Positions 1-8,184 of a stretch of 64,000 nt of DNA are shown here, piece by piece; positions within the stretch are counted from its first letter, which is position 1; each line of letters starts with the position of its first letter. Source of the stretch: Sphingobium wenxiniae (GTDB lineage: Bacteria; Pseudomonadota; Alphaproteobacteria; Sphingomonadales; Sphingomonadaceae); NCBI RefSeq assembly GCF_007830065.1, contig NZ_VLKK01000004.1, forward strand, positions 274,596 to 338,595, read 5' to 3'. The notes below the pieces were generated by a model. The model did not search any database. It was not told the origin of the DNA and worked only from the letters and a program-made list of their open reading frames with translations. A program made the position numbers and the translations under genes.

Positions 1-168
1 GATGCGGGCCAGCCCCTGCCGCTCCGGCGAGATCAGCCCTTCATCCTCATAGAAGCGCAGGGCGCGCGCGGTGACGCCGAATTCTTCCGACAGATCGGTG
101 ATGCTGTAGGTCTGCCGTTCGCTCTGATCCGGCAGTTCGATGCCGGCAATGCTGGTGCGTTGATCCAT
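1..168 (-). CDS. MerR-family transcriptional regulator, N-terminal part
   Basis: The gene runs off the left edge; only the first 56 codons are visible. After about 20 leader residues comes a MerR winged-helix signature (YSITDLSEEFGVTARALRFY, then EDEGLISPERQG), which places the DNA-binding helix-turn-helix at about residues 21-50. The effector domain is missing, so the ligand cannot be read. Similar short-leader MerR proteins in proteobacteria include LiuR-type regulators of branched-chain amino acid and fatty acid catabolism, and a MerR-like operator lies just upstream. Start is the ATG complementary to 166-168. The MerR family is sure; the LiuR assignment is inference. Confidence 0.85.
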   Translation of the reverse strand, partial: MDQRTSIAGIELPDQSERQTYSITDLSEEFGVTARALRFYEDEGLISPERQGLARI

Positions 169-187
169 ATCGGCTATTTAGAACTGC

Positions 188-204
188 CTTACGTTTACGT
201 CAAG
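188..204. promoter_or_regulatory. Putative MerR-type operator upstream of the MerR gene
   Basis: The sequence CTTACGTTTACGTCAAG forms an imperfect ACGT-centred dyad 20 bases upstream of the regulator's start codon. Repeated ACGT half-sites of this kind are described for LiuR-type MerR operators. It lies between the MerR gene and the divergent DUF2946 gene, so it could control both. No footprint can be inferred from sequence alone. Confidence 0.45.
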
Positions 205-239
205 GTCAGTTTGTTGCTCGCCTTGGACGCTTTGTCCTG

Positions 240-701
240 ATGACAGCGCTCCTCGTCTCCGCTAGGGCACTGGCCATGCTGGGGGCAATCAGACAGTCGG
301 ATAATGCGGGGGGCCTGTTGGCCGCGCTGGCTCTGCTTGTCCTTGCCATTCAGGTGCTGGCGCCTTCGGGCTTCATGCCGGTGCGGACGGAAAAGGGCGT
401 CGTGGTGACGCTCTGTTCCGGCTCCGGCCCGGTCAAAGTCATGGTGGAGCGCGATTCCGTGGCGCAGGGCCGGATGAAGCAGCAGCATCACCAGCCCGCC
501 GATGACGGCATGATGCAGCAGCATTGCGCCTTCGCTGGAGCCAACGCCACGCCTACAGTTCCGCCGCTGCTGTTGGCGGACGTCCCGCTGCCCGCGTGGC
601 AACTGGCGTTCGGGCCGATCGCCTTCGCGCTCAAAACGGGTTTCATCGCCCGGCTGGCCGCGCCGCCACCGCCTTCTTCAGGACCGCCATCCATCCTCTG
701 A
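240..701 (+). CDS. DUF2946-family protein
   Basis: 153 residues with a hydrophobic segment at about residues 22-42 (GGLLAALALLVLAIQVLAPS), probably a signal anchor. The short motif TLCSGSGPVKV and the His/Met-rich stretch MKQQHHQPADDGMMQQHC are typical of DUF2946 proteins, which are often found beside copper or metal uptake genes. It ends 77 bases before a TonB-dependent receptor and is probably cotranscribed with it. Function is unknown; the His/Met/Cys content suggests metal contact, which is inference. Start is the ATG at 240. Confidence 0.7.
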   Translation: MTALLVSARALAMLGAIRQSDNAGGLLAALALLVLAIQVLAPSGFMPVRTEKGVVVTLCSGSGPVKVMVERDSVAQGRMKQQHHQPADDGMMQQHCAFAGANATPTVPPLLLADVPLPAWQLAFGPIAFALKTGFIARLAAPPPPSSGPPSIL

Positions 702-778
702 AAATCCATGCCGTTGCGCGTTGGGCGATGACCTGACGCGCCGCTTTACGCACATGTTTTCAGAAGGTTTCCCTTTCC

Positions 779-2779
779 ATGACCCTTTATTTCCGCGCCC
801 GTGGCGCGTCGCTCTGCGCGATTGCCTGCGCTCTTTCCGCCGTTCCGGCTTTCGCCGATGAAGCTGATCAACGCATCATCGTCACCGCCAGCCCGATCAT
901 AGAAGAAGCCGCGGCCAAGGTTGCCCGCACCCCTGGCGGCGTGGATGTCATCGCGGCCGAAGACTATCAGGACAAGCTCGCCGTTTCCCTGCGCGATGCA
1001 CTGAGTTTCTCGCCCGGCGTCTATACCCAGCCGCGCTTCGGGCAGGAGGTCCGCATCTCGATTCGCGGTTCCGGCATTTCGCGCGGCTATCATATGCGCG
1101 GCCTGACTCTGTTGCAGGACGGCATCCCGATCAACAGCGCCGACGACAATGGCGATTTCCAGGAACTCGACCCGCAGGTCTTCCAGCATATCGAGGTCTA
1201 TCGCGGCGCTAACGCCCTGCGGTTTGGCGGATCGACGCTGGGCGGCGCGATCAACGCGGTGACGCCGACGGGGCAAAGCGCGCCCGGCATCGACATGCGG
1301 ATCGACGGCGGATACTTCGATACGGTGCGCGGCAAGCTGGCCTATGGCTATGCCGATGATCGCGCCGATGCATGGGCCGCCATCACCGCCGACCGATCCG
1401 ATGGCGACCGCGATCATGGCAGGCGCAAGGCGCTGCGTTTCAACGGCAATGTCGGCTTTCGCCTCAGCGATACGGTGGAAACTCGCTTCTATGCCAGCGT
1501 CCAGAGCATCCGCCAGAAATTGTCCGGCGCATTGACGGAGGCGGATGCGCTCGACCATCCAGCCAAGGGCAATTTCACCGGCGATCAGGCGCGCAATATC
1601 GATTCGATCCGGCTCCAGAACCGCACCACCGTCCAGATCGATGGCGGCCGGATTGCGTTCGGTGCTTTTTACAACGCCAAGGAACTCTATCACCCCATAT
1701 ATCAGGTGATCGACCAGAACTCCGAAGATCGCGGCGTCTTTGCCAGCCTCGACTGGGCAGGCGACTTCGCTGGAATGCCGGTGGAAATGGCGCTGGGCAC
1801 TCAGGCGCGCTTCGGCAGGACCATCGCCAAGCAGTTCGTCAATAACTCCGGCAAGCGCGCCGCGCCGACCGCCTATGCGATCCAGAAGGCGCAGACGATC
1901 AACAGCTATGGCGAGTTGCGCGTCGCGCCTGTCGCGGACCTGTGGCTGATTGCGGGCGGCCTCTACACCCATGGCGCGCGCAAGATCGACAACCGTTTCC
2001 TGCCCGAACGCAGCGGCAAGGCGGATTTCGACACAATCGCCCCGAAATTCGGCCTGCTCTATGCGCCGGCGAGCACGGTGCAGGTCTATGCGAACTACAG
2101 CCGCTCGGTCGAACTGCCCGGCTTTGGCGAACTCAGCCAGACCCCCTTGGGCGGCGCGCCCGGCTTCACGCCGGTGGGCGCGCAAAAGGCATGGACGGCG
2201 GAGATCGGCACGCGCGGCCGCATCGGCATCGCGGCATGGGACATCAGCCTCTATCGCGCCACGTTGAAGGGCGAGATGCTGCAATTTTTGCTTGATCCGG
2301 ACTTTCCTCCTTTCACCTTCAACGCCGACCGCACCCGGCATCAGGGCATCGAGGCGGGCCTGGACCTGACGCTCGCTTCATGGGCGACGCTGCGGCAGAT
2401 GTATCAATATAGCGACTTCCGCTTCCGGCGTGACGCGACCTATGGCGACAATCGCCTGCCGGTGGTGCCGCGTCACTTCTACCGCGCCGAACTGCGGCTG
2501 GGCACGGATCGTGCCAGCATCTCCCCTTCGGTCGAATGGGCGCCGCAGGGCGCATGGGTCGACTATGCCAACACGAAGAAAGTTGACGGCTATGCCATGC
2601 TGAATCTCAGCGCGCAGGCGCAGGTGAGGGACGGCGTGACCCTTTTCCTCGACGCCCGCAACCTGACGCAGAAGCGCGCCATCGGAGATATCAGCGCCGT
2701 GGTCCAATATATGGGGCAGGCGAGTTTCTATCCGCTGGAACGCCGCGCTTTCTACGGCGGCGTCCGCGCCCGCTTTTGA
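779..2779 (+). CDS. TonB-dependent outer-membrane receptor
   Basis: 666 residues with a signal peptide (about 1-26, ending AVPAFADE), a TonB-box-like segment (RIIVTASPI), a plug domain with SIRGSGISRGYHMRGLTLLQ and YRGANALRFGGSTLGGAINA, then a 22-strand barrel ending in an aromatic C-terminus (GGVRARF), as required for outer-membrane insertion. Length and domain order are complete. It imports a substrate across the outer membrane using TonB energy. The DUF2946 neighbour hints at a metal chelate, perhaps copper, but the substrate cannot be read from the sequence. Start is the ATG at 779. Confidence 0.9.
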   Translation: MTLYFRARGASLCAIACALSAVPAFADEADQRIIVTASPIIEEAAAKVARTPGGVDVIAAEDYQDKLAVSLRDALSFSPGVYTQPRFGQEVRISIRGSGISRGYHMRGLTLLQDGIPINSADDNGDFQELDPQVFQHIEVYRGANALRFGGSTLGGAINAVTPTGQSAPGIDMRIDGGYFDTVRGKLAYGYADDRADAWAAITADRSDGDRDHGRRKALRFNGNVGFRLSDTVETRFYASVQSIRQKLSGALTEADALDHPAKGNFTGDQARNIDSIRLQNRTTVQIDGGRIAFGAFYNAKELYHPIYQVIDQNSEDRGVFASLDWAGDFAGMPVEMALGTQARFGRTIAKQFVNNSGKRAAPTAYAIQKAQTINSYGELRVAPVADLWLIAGGLYTHGARKIDNRFLPERSGKADFDTIAPKFGLLYAPASTVQVYANYSRSVELPGFGELSQTPLGGAPGFTPVGAQKAWTAEIGTRGRIGIAAWDISLYRATLKGEMLQFLLDPDFPPFTFNADRTRHQGIEAGLDLTLASWATLRQMYQYSDFRFRRDATYGDNRLPVVPRHFYRAELRLGTDRASISPSVEWAPQGAWVDYANTKKVDGYAMLNLSAQAQVRDGVTLFLDARNLTQKRAIGDISAVVQYMGQASFYPLERRAFYGGVRARF

Positions 2780-2834
2780 GGGATAGGGGGCAGCCGGTTC
2801 CCTTTCCCGCGCGCATCCTTTAGGGGGCATCCCC

Positions 2835-4460
2835 ATGTTGCGCCTTTCGGGACTGAAGCTGCCCCTCGACCACCCGGCCGAGGCGATGCCCGCCGCCATT
2901 TGCGAGCGCTTGCGGATTGCGCCCCACGAGTTGCTGAACCACGTCGTCGTCCGCCGCGGCAATGACGCCCGGCGCAAGAATGCGATCCAGCTTGTCTACA
3001 CCATCGACGTCGAACTGGCCGACGAAGCGGTGGTGCTGGAGCGCCTTGCTAAGGATCATGATGTCCGTCTGCGCCCCGACACGGACTATAAATTCGTGGC
3101 CGAGGCGCCCGAAGGCTGGTCCGGCAAGCGCCCCGTCGTCATTGGCGCGGGGCCATGCGGGCTGTTCGCGGGCCTGATCCTCGCGCAGATGGGGTTCCGC
3201 CCGATCATTCTCGACCGGGGCAAGGTGGTGCGCGAACGCACCAGGGACACATGGGGCCTGTGGCGGCGCGGCGAACTCAATCCCGACAGCAACGTCCAGT
3301 TCGGCGAGGGCGGGGCGGGCACCTTCTCCGACGGCAAGCTCTATTGCCGGGTGAAAGACCCTCGCTTCCTTGGTCGCAAGGTGCTGGAGGAATTTGTCGC
3401 GGCGGGCGCTCCGTCAGATATTCTCACCGAAGCGCATCCCCATATCGGCACCTTCCGCCTCGTCACCATGGTGGAAGCGATGCGCCGCCAGATCGAGGCG
3501 CTGGGCGGAGAATATCGCTGGCAGCACCGCGTCGACGAACTCGAACTGGAGCGACAGGGCGACGGCACGCAGCGCCTGCGCGGCCTGCACCTTCACGACG
3601 GCGGTTTCATCGAAGCGGATCATGTCGTCATGGCGGTCGGCCACAGCGCGCGCCCCACTTTCGAGATGCTGCACCGGCGCGGCGTGCATATCGAACCCAA
3701 GCCCTTTTCCATCGGTGTCCGCATCGAACATCCCCAGAGCTGGATCGACCGCGCCCGCTTCGGCCCGTGCGCGGGGCATCCGGTGCTGGGCGCGGCGGCC
3801 TACAGCCTTGCCCATCACTGCGCCAATGACCGCACGGTCTACAGCTTCTGCATGTGTCCGGGCGGCCGCGTGGTCGCCGCCACGTCGGAGGAAGGGCGCG
3901 TCGTCACCAACGGCATGAGCCAATATTCGCGCGCCGAATTCAACGCCAATTCCGGCCTCGTCGTCGGCATCGACCCGCAGCGAGACTATCCCGAAGGCCC
4001 GCTGGCGGGCATCGACCTGCAACGGCGGCTGGAATCGCTCGCCTATGTCGCGGGCGGTTCCTCCTACCACGCGCCGGGGCAGACGGTCGGCGATTTCCTG
4101 GCGGGACGTCCCTCGACCCGCCTTGGCGAAGTCATTCCCTCCTACAAGCCGGGCGTCACCCTGACGGACCTGTCGCTCTGCCTGCCCGATTTCGTGTTGG
4201 AGGCGTTTCGCGAGGCGCTTCCCGTCTTCGGTCGCCAGATCGCCCATTACGACCATCCCGATGCCGTCATGACCGGCGTGGAAACCCGCACATCTTCCCC
4301 CATCCGCATTACGCGGGGCGGGGATTTCCAGAGCCTCAACGTCGCGGGCCTCTATCCGGCGGGCGAGGGGGCGGGCTATGCGGGCGGCATCCTCTCCGCC
4401 GCCATCGACGGCATCAAGGTCGCCGAAGCGGTCGCCCTGCGCATCGCGGCCGGTCAATAG
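2835..4460 (+). CDS. NAD(P)/FAD-dependent dehydrogenase, COG2509 type
   Basis: 541 residues. An N-terminal about 90-residue alpha/beta domain precedes a Rossmann FAD-binding motif (VVIGAGPCGLFAGLILAQMG, about residues 101-120), followed by GGAGTFSDGKLYCR, a signature of the uncharacterised COG2509 FAD dehydrogenases. The C-terminal GLYPAGEGAGYAGGILSAA motif closes the FAD site. Substrate and physiological role are unknown. It stands alone after the receptor gene and converges with a decayed gene on the other strand, overlapping it by 7 bases. Length matches the family, so it is probably intact. Confidence 0.85.
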   Translation: MLRLSGLKLPLDHPAEAMPAAICERLRIAPHELLNHVVVRRGNDARRKNAIQLVYTIDVELADEAVVLERLAKDHDVRLRPDTDYKFVAEAPEGWSGKRPVVIGAGPCGLFAGLILAQMGFRPIILDRGKVVRERTRDTWGLWRRGELNPDSNVQFGEGGAGTFSDGKLYCRVKDPRFLGRKVLEEFVAAGAPSDILTEAHPHIGTFRLVTMVEAMRRQIEALGGEYRWQHRVDELELERQGDGTQRLRGLHLHDGGFIEADHVVMAVGHSARPTFEMLHRRGVHIEPKPFSIGVRIEHPQSWIDRARFGPCAGHPVLGAAAYSLAHHCANDRTVYSFCMCPGGRVVAATSEEGRVVTNGMSQYSRAEFNANSGLVVGIDPQRDYPEGPLAGIDLQRRLESLAYVAGGSSYHAPGQTVGDFLAGRPSTRLGEVIPSYKPGVTLTDLSLCLPDFVLEAFREALPVFGRQIAHYDHPDAVMTGVETRTSSPIRITRGGDFQSLNVAGLYPAGEGAGYAGGILSAAIDGIKVAEAVALRIAAGQ

Positions 4461-4722
4461 TCATAGACGGCGGTGTAGGGCATCTGAAAATAGTTGAGGC
4501 CGCTGCCGACCGCCTGGCTACGCGCGAACGGCTGTTCTTGAAAAACAGGTCCTTGATGTTGAGGCTGACGCCGAAAAATATGTCGCGCTTGGGGATGATC
4601 CCGGCGGCGTGGTCGGCATTGGTGAAATCCTTGCCGCGATAGCCGACCTGTAGCTCGACGAAGCGCAACGGGCTGTCGTGCAGGCCCCTCGATCCGGCCA
4701 GTTCCAGCGCCAGCACGGCCAT
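4454..4722 (-). pseudogene. Decayed envelope-protein gene (C-terminal remnant with frameshift)
   Basis: Two adjacent minus-strand frames join into one protein-like segment. The first reads MAVLALELAGSRG, LRFVELQVGYRGK and IFFGVSLNIKDLFFKNS. The sequence then continues in the next frame with SQAVGSGLNYFQMPYTAVYDY and a stop. The aromatic end and conserved-looking VGYRG and GVSLNIKDL pieces suggest the tail of a periplasmic or outer-membrane protein, possibly DUF2279/YfiM-like. The frameshift lies near 4515-4535, and the N-terminal part is missing. I read it as a pseudogene; the family assignment is weak. Confidence 0.5.
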
Positions 4723-4806
4723 ATTCAAGGTAAGGAGTGGCGTTTGCGCGGCGTTCGACAGAGTGGTGGGATTTTGCTTGCCCGGACTGCGCGATAGAAT
4801 TGATGC

Positions 4807-5151
4807 ATGGGTAGCGTGGAATGGTTTCCAATCGAAGATATGCCGGTCGAGTTGAAGGACGGCCGCGATCTTCTGTTCTGGAAGGATGGTCATCCGGCCG
4901 TTGCTTCTTGGGATCGTTTTTTGGCGGATAACGGCAATTGGGAGTATGACTGGGCTACGCTGGAGGGCGATCACTTCGGCGGTGCTACCTATTTCGCTGA
5001 GATCAACAAACCTCAGCGAATGAAAATATCCCGGCGTTTTCGGGGAAGGCAACCCCGGTCCCGCCGCGAGATTGTAGAAAATGGCAGGAAGCAGCCATTC
5101 CGCCAGCGTCAGGGAAAAGGTCGATACCCCATCCGTTCGCCCCGTCCCTGA
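4807..5151 (+). CDS. Small protein of unknown function
   Basis: 114 codons from the ATG at 4807. The first 68 residues look protein-like (WFPIEDMPVELKDGRDLLFW, ASWDRFLADNG, HFGGATYFAEINKP) and recall short phage- or island-borne proteins with the W.PI.dmP..LkDGRdvL pattern. The remaining tail is basic and low in complexity, as if translation runs past the ancestral stop. GC is lower than in neighbours. It sits in the degraded strip just outside the tRNA-Gln attachment site. No function can be assigned. Confidence 0.45.
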   Translation: MGSVEWFPIEDMPVELKDGRDLLFWKDGHPAVASWDRFLADNGNWEYDWATLEGDHFGGATYFAEINKPQRMKISRRFRGRQPRSRREIVENGRKQPFRQRQGKGRYPIRSPRP

Positions 5152-5483
5152 ACTCTACGCCTTGCGATCGGTCCAAGCGCCGCGCCCGGAGACAGGGAAG
5201 CCCGTAAGCAGCCTCGCTCGCATGGGCGGAACCCCTGAAACAGCGGTCCAAAGGCCCTTATGTCAAGGGCCAGGCCCGGCGTGAGGGAGAAGCCGAGTGG
5301 AAGGCTTTTCCGTCGCAAGCGGCGTGAAGCTTGGTAATGTCTGCTCCATGTTGCATGGCGCTGCCGGGAATGCGCAGAAATACCTGGACATTGGCGGAAA
5401 TCCGCAGAAGCCGCATGTCATGCGAGGATGTAGCAAATCCGGCCTTCGAAATTGCCTAAGATAATATTTTATTGAGGAAGTTT
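5152..5483. other. Non-coding strip next to the attachment site
   Basis: About 330 bases without a convincing gene. It contains short GGCCC-rich inverted repeats near 5250-5275 (GGCCCTT...AAGGGCC) and an AT-rich stretch at 5458-5483 directly before the tRNA-Gln fragment. I see no RNA gene signature. It probably represents worn DNA downstream of the ancestral tRNA-Gln gene. Confidence 0.4.
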
Positions 5484-5531
5484 TGGATGCCCGACGAGGA
5501 TTCGAACCTCGATTGACGGAGTCAGAGTCCG
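5484..5531 (-). other. attachment site: 3' fragment of tRNA-Gln(CTG)
   Basis: The minus strand reads the 3' part of a tRNA-Gln gene, from the anticodon loop (GGACTCTGACTCCGTCAAT) through the T-arm and acceptor to CCA. The D-arm and 5' acceptor are absent. It matches the complete tRNA-Gln at 58090-58163 over 48 bases apart from two changes in the T-stem, which compensate each other (a T-A pair becomes C-G). Such fragments are the distal att copies left when an element integrates into a tRNA 3' end. Confidence 0.9.
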
Positions 5532-5566
5532 CAATAACCCCTAGGTTTTCTGCGGTTTTTGGCTTC

Positions 5567-5587
5567 CATGTGCCATTCATGTGCCAT
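5567..5587 (+). repeat. Putative integrase arm-type sites (tandem CATGTGCCAT)
   Basis: CATGTGCCAT occurs at 5567-5576 and again at 5578-5587, an 11-base period, inside the island next to the tRNA-Gln fragment. The same pair in inverted orientation lies at 58293-58312 beside the intact tRNA-Gln. Paired arm sites near both att ends are usual for tyrosine integrases. Assignment to integrase 1 is inference. Confidence 0.6.
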
Positions 5588-5636
5588 CGGCTCAGCCGAT
5601 CCCCCGCATATGACGCGCCATTCCGTCAAGCGATGA

Positions 5637-5664
5637 TTGACACTTGGCTGTCAAGTGATACATT
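5637..5664 (+). promoter_or_regulatory. higBA promoter with overlapping inverted-repeat operator
   Basis: TTGACA at 5637-5642 and TACATT at 5659-5664 are spaced by 16 bases. The inverted repeat CACTTG-N5-CAAGTG fills the spacer, a plausible HigA operator for autorepression. Transcription would begin about at the higB ATG (5671), so the mRNA may be leaderless or nearly so. Confidence 0.6.
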
Positions 5665-5670
5665 ACGTCC

Positions 5671-5958
5671 ATGGAAATCGAGAGTATCAACCACAAGGCG
5701 CTGAGGAGCCTTTACCTTGAGGGTAAGGAGAAAGGCTTGATCGAGCCGCTGCGCCTCAAAAAGATGCTTTCGTTCATTACGCTGGCGGCTTCACTGGACG
5801 AATTGCAAGTCCCGCCGAACTATAAACTGCACCAGCTAACCGGAGATCGTGCTGGCACATGGTCAATGTGGGTCACGCGCAATTGGCGGATGACGTTTCA
5901 GATTAACGATGATGGCGCGATCATTGAGATGGATTTGGAGGACTATCATGGGTCTTAA
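5671..5958 (+). CDS. higB: HigB-type toxin (RelE/ParE superfamily)
   Basis: 95 residues. HigB family features are visible: LRSLYLEGKEKGL near the N-terminus, LAASLDELQVPPNYKLHQLTG in the middle, and the C-terminal W..WVTRNWRMTFQI followed by EMDLEDYH. HigB proteins are ribosome-dependent mRNA endonucleases that stop translation when the antitoxin is lost. Start is the ATG at 5671. It overlaps higA by 11 bases. Toxin-first order is the rule for HigBA. Lying between the attachment fragment and the integrase, it probably stabilises the island. Confidence 0.9.
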   Translation: MEIESINHKALRSLYLEGKEKGLIEPLRLKKMLSFITLAASLDELQVPPNYKLHQLTGDRAGTWSMWVTRNWRMTFQINDDGAIIEMDLEDYHGS

Positions 5959-6247
5959 GATGCACCCCTCGCTATACGTTCACCCCGGCGATTGGCTGAA
6001 GACTGAGATCGTTGAGCCTCACGGGGTCACTGTGACGGCTTTGGCCGAGCATTTCGGTGTATCGCGTCAGGCGCTCAGCGCGTTGCTGAACGGCCATGCG
6101 GCACTATCCGCCGATATGGCTATCCGCTTTGAAAATGCGTTCGGCGTTAAGGCTGATACGATGTTGCGGATGCAGACCGCCTATGATTTGGCCCGCGCTC
6201 GCGAGCATGAGGCTGATCTGGCGGTTTCGAGCCTGATTGCGGCCTAG
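5948..6247 (+). CDS. higA: HigA-type antitoxin (XRE helix-turn-helix)
   Basis: 99 residues with the HigA signature: HPGDWLKTEIVEPHGVTVTA at the start, then helix-turn-helix ALAEHFGVSRQALSALLNGH with SADMAIRFENAFGVKADTML. It neutralises HigB and represses the operon, probably through the CACTTG/CAAGTG repeat upstream. I chose the ATG at 5948, which overlaps the higB stop; an earlier in-frame start at 5909 lies deep in higB and lacks homology to the family. Its stop overlaps the convergent integrase stop by 3 bases. Confidence 0.9.
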   Translation: MGLKMHPSLYVHPGDWLKTEIVEPHGVTVTALAEHFGVSRQALSALLNGHAALSADMAIRFENAFGVKADTMLRMQTAYDLARAREHEADLAVSSLIAA

Positions 6248-7419
6248 CCGATTAACTCGCGTTCGATGGCTGCGGCAACGGCGCTGTCTTGGTCGGCCTG
6301 ATCGAAAAGATGGCCGTATGTGTCGAACGTGACCTGTATCGATCCGTGCCCCATCCACTTCTGGACGCGCTTGGGATTCACCCGCTGTTCGATCCAGAGT
6401 GAGGCGGCGGCGTGGCGGAAGTCGTGCAGGGTATAGCGGGGCACCATCACCGGCTGTTCGTGCTTGTCGAGCATTGGCTTGCCGTCGTCGCGTGTCACCA
6501 TATGGTGACAGTTGGCGGCGATCTGGACGGCGGCCATGACTTTGCCGTTCATGTATTGATGGCTCATGACCTTGTGGGCGATGGAAGGGAACACAAGCCC
6601 GTCATCGCTGGCAGGGCAGGCGAGCTTCCACGCCTTTAGCGCGGTGATCGCGGAGTCGGGCAGGGGGATGGTCCTATACCCGGCTTCGGACTTGGGCGGG
6701 CCGATGATGTTCTTTAGGTCGGCGCGCTGCTCCACCGTGACCGTTCCCGCTTTGAGATCGATGCACCGCCACGGCAAGCCGCGAAGCTCTGAGGCGCGCA
6801 ATCCGGCGAAGATGGCGATCAGGGCCAGCGGATGAGCCATCGGCTCTGTGGATGCCTTCGCGGCCTCCAGAATGGCCTTCAATTCGGCTTTGGTCGGAAT
6901 GATGACCTTGGGCTTCTCGCGCTTCGCACGGCGCACCTTTACCCCGGCGACGACATTCTGTGCGACATAGCCCCGGCCCATCGCTTCATTCACGATGGCG
7001 GCGAGGGACCGCAGGACGCGCATGGCCATAGGGCGGGATAGCTTGTCCATAAGCTGATCGCGCCAGCCTTCTGCCATCGGGCGCGTGATCTGCGATAGCT
7101 TCCTGTCGCCACACATGGGCACGATATGCAGGCGCACATGCTGGTCATAGGCTGCGAGGGTGGATGCCTCCAGCTTCTCGCGCTGGCCCCGCTTGATCCA
7201 GAGATCGGCGGCTTTGGCGATGGTTATTGTCTGCGAATCGGGCGTGTGTGTGCCCTGCGTCACCTGATAGGCCGCTGTCGTTAGCCAGGCATCGGCCTCC
7301 TTTTTGCGCGTGAACTGCTTGCGGCGGCGGTTCCCGGCTTGATCCACATAATCGACCTGCCAGCCCGTCTTTTCGCTGCCGTCCGGGGCGACCCAGCTAC
7401 GTTTGCGGATGCTGGTCAT
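6244..7419 (-). CDS. int: Tyrosine recombinase, integrase 1 (tRNA-Gln end)
   Basis: 391 residues from the ATG at 7419 (MTSIRKRSW). It has an N-terminal arm-binding region (WVAPDGSEKTGWQVDYVD), a SAM-like core-binding domain, and a catalytic domain. Catalytic residues visible are R208 in GLRASELRGL, K243 in PPKSEAGYRT, H332 and R335 in LHDFRH, H358 in MGHGS and Y368 in TYGHLF, a complete set. Its gene lies at the tRNA-Gln fragment end, so it most likely catalyses integration into tRNA-Gln. It overlaps the upstream repressor gene by 23 bases and is probably cotranscribed with it. Confidence 0.93.
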   Translation of the reverse strand: MTSIRKRSWVAPDGSEKTGWQVDYVDQAGNRRRKQFTRKKEADAWLTTAAYQVTQGTHTPDSQTITIAKAADLWIKRGQREKLEASTLAAYDQHVRLHIVPMCGDRKLSQITRPMAEGWRDQLMDKLSRPMAMRVLRSLAAIVNEAMGRGYVAQNVVAGVKVRRAKREKPKVIIPTKAELKAILEAAKASTEPMAHPLALIAIFAGLRASELRGLPWRCIDLKAGTVTVEQRADLKNIIGPPKSEAGYRTIPLPDSAITALKAWKLACPASDDGLVFPSIAHKVMSHQYMNGKVMAAVQIAANCHHMVTRDDGKPMLDKHEQPVMVPRYTLHDFRHAAASLWIEQRVNPKRVQKWMGHGSIQVTFDTYGHLFDQADQDSAVAAAIERELIG

Positions 7420-8083
7420 TACGCTTCGCCAGAGTTTCGTTAATTGCTCGTGCCCCTTCCTCAATCAACTTGGCTTGCTTTTCGACATTGCTCTGCAATT
7501 CCGAGAATGCTTTTTCTGCATCAATGTTCAAATGTTCCTCCATTCTAAGAAACAGAATGGCGACGAGCGGCCTAAGAAGAATAACAATCCAGCGGTAAAA
7601 AACCCCAATAGTAGGATTGATTGCATCTTGCCCGAAAAATGCTGGCAATTTGCTTACCTCTACAAATTCGAATGCCTCGTAATAATCAATTTCACTTTCT
7701 CCATCCGTCGAGAGGTCGCGCAGAGATTCCGGGGACACGCAGAGCGCAAGCTCATTGGATAAGACTCTGCCGTCGTCAGACTTAAGCTCCCCCGGAGCCG
7801 CCGCAAACAGCATATAAATTCGCGTCTCCAACCAATTTTTTGAAATGAGATCGACTGTCCGCTGAGGCGACACGCCAGCTTGCATGAACTCGATAGCAAG
7901 GGCGAGCTGCATAACCATGTCGAGGTCATACTCTGCGCGTCGGCCCTTCCCGGTATTGCTCCCCCGGGGAAAACCGAGACGCTGGAAATGTCGAAGCCTC
8001 GCTTTGAACGCGCCCTCCGATTCGTCGGCTATCCCGTTCATCGCTGCCAGCAATTTGATTAATTCGGAATAGGTTAGCGTCAC
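7397..8083 (-). CDS. Putative MerR-like island repressor
   Basis: 228 residues from a GTG at 8083 preceded by GAGG 8 bases upstream. The N-terminal half (TYSELIKLLAAMNGIADESE, HFQRLGFPRG, AEYDLDMVMQLALAIEFMQAGV) looks like a MerR-type winged helix with an HxxRLGFP turn. The middle has a hydrophobic segment (VFYRWIVILLRPLVAILFL), which may be a membrane segment or a buried helix, and the C-terminus is a short coiled coil. GC is clearly lower than in neighbours. It diverges from the alpA-like gene across a shared operator, the usual place for a lysogeny-type repressor. No precise family is recognised. Confidence 0.6.
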   Translation of the reverse strand: MTLTYSELIKLLAAMNGIADESEGAFKARLRHFQRLGFPRGSNTGKGRRAEYDLDMVMQLALAIEFMQAGVSPQRTVDLISKNWLETRIYMLFAAAPGELKSDDGRVLSNELALCVSPESLRDLSTDGESEIDYYEAFEFVEVSKLPAFFGQDAINPTIGVFYRWIVILLRPLVAILFLRMEEHLNIDAEKAFSELQSNVEKQAKLIEEGARAINETLAKRNDQHPQT

Positions 8084-8114
8084 AGCGGCCTCAAAAACAA
8101 AATGTGGTTTTTTG

Positions 8115-8146
8115 GTATTGCACGGAATTCGCGGAAAGCCTAATAA
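8115..8146. promoter_or_regulatory. alpA-like promoter and operator
   Basis: TTGCAC (8118-8123) and TAATAA (8141-8146) with a 17-base spacer form a sigma70-like promoter for the alpA-like gene. The element GTATTGCACGGAA (8115-8127) covers the -35 box and recurs, in the opposite sense, as TTCCGTGCAATAC at 13202-13214. The divergent repressor gene starts 32 bases to the left. A shared regulator binding both promoters is inferred. Confidence 0.55.
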
Positions 8147-8184
8147 CACTAACACTAGTTTTTGTGTAGAACGGAGATTGTGCA

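Noticed and set aside
5152..5483. Possible small RNA such as 6S, SRP or RNase P RNA
   Set aside because: No conserved core sequence or extended helix typical of these RNAs could be seen.
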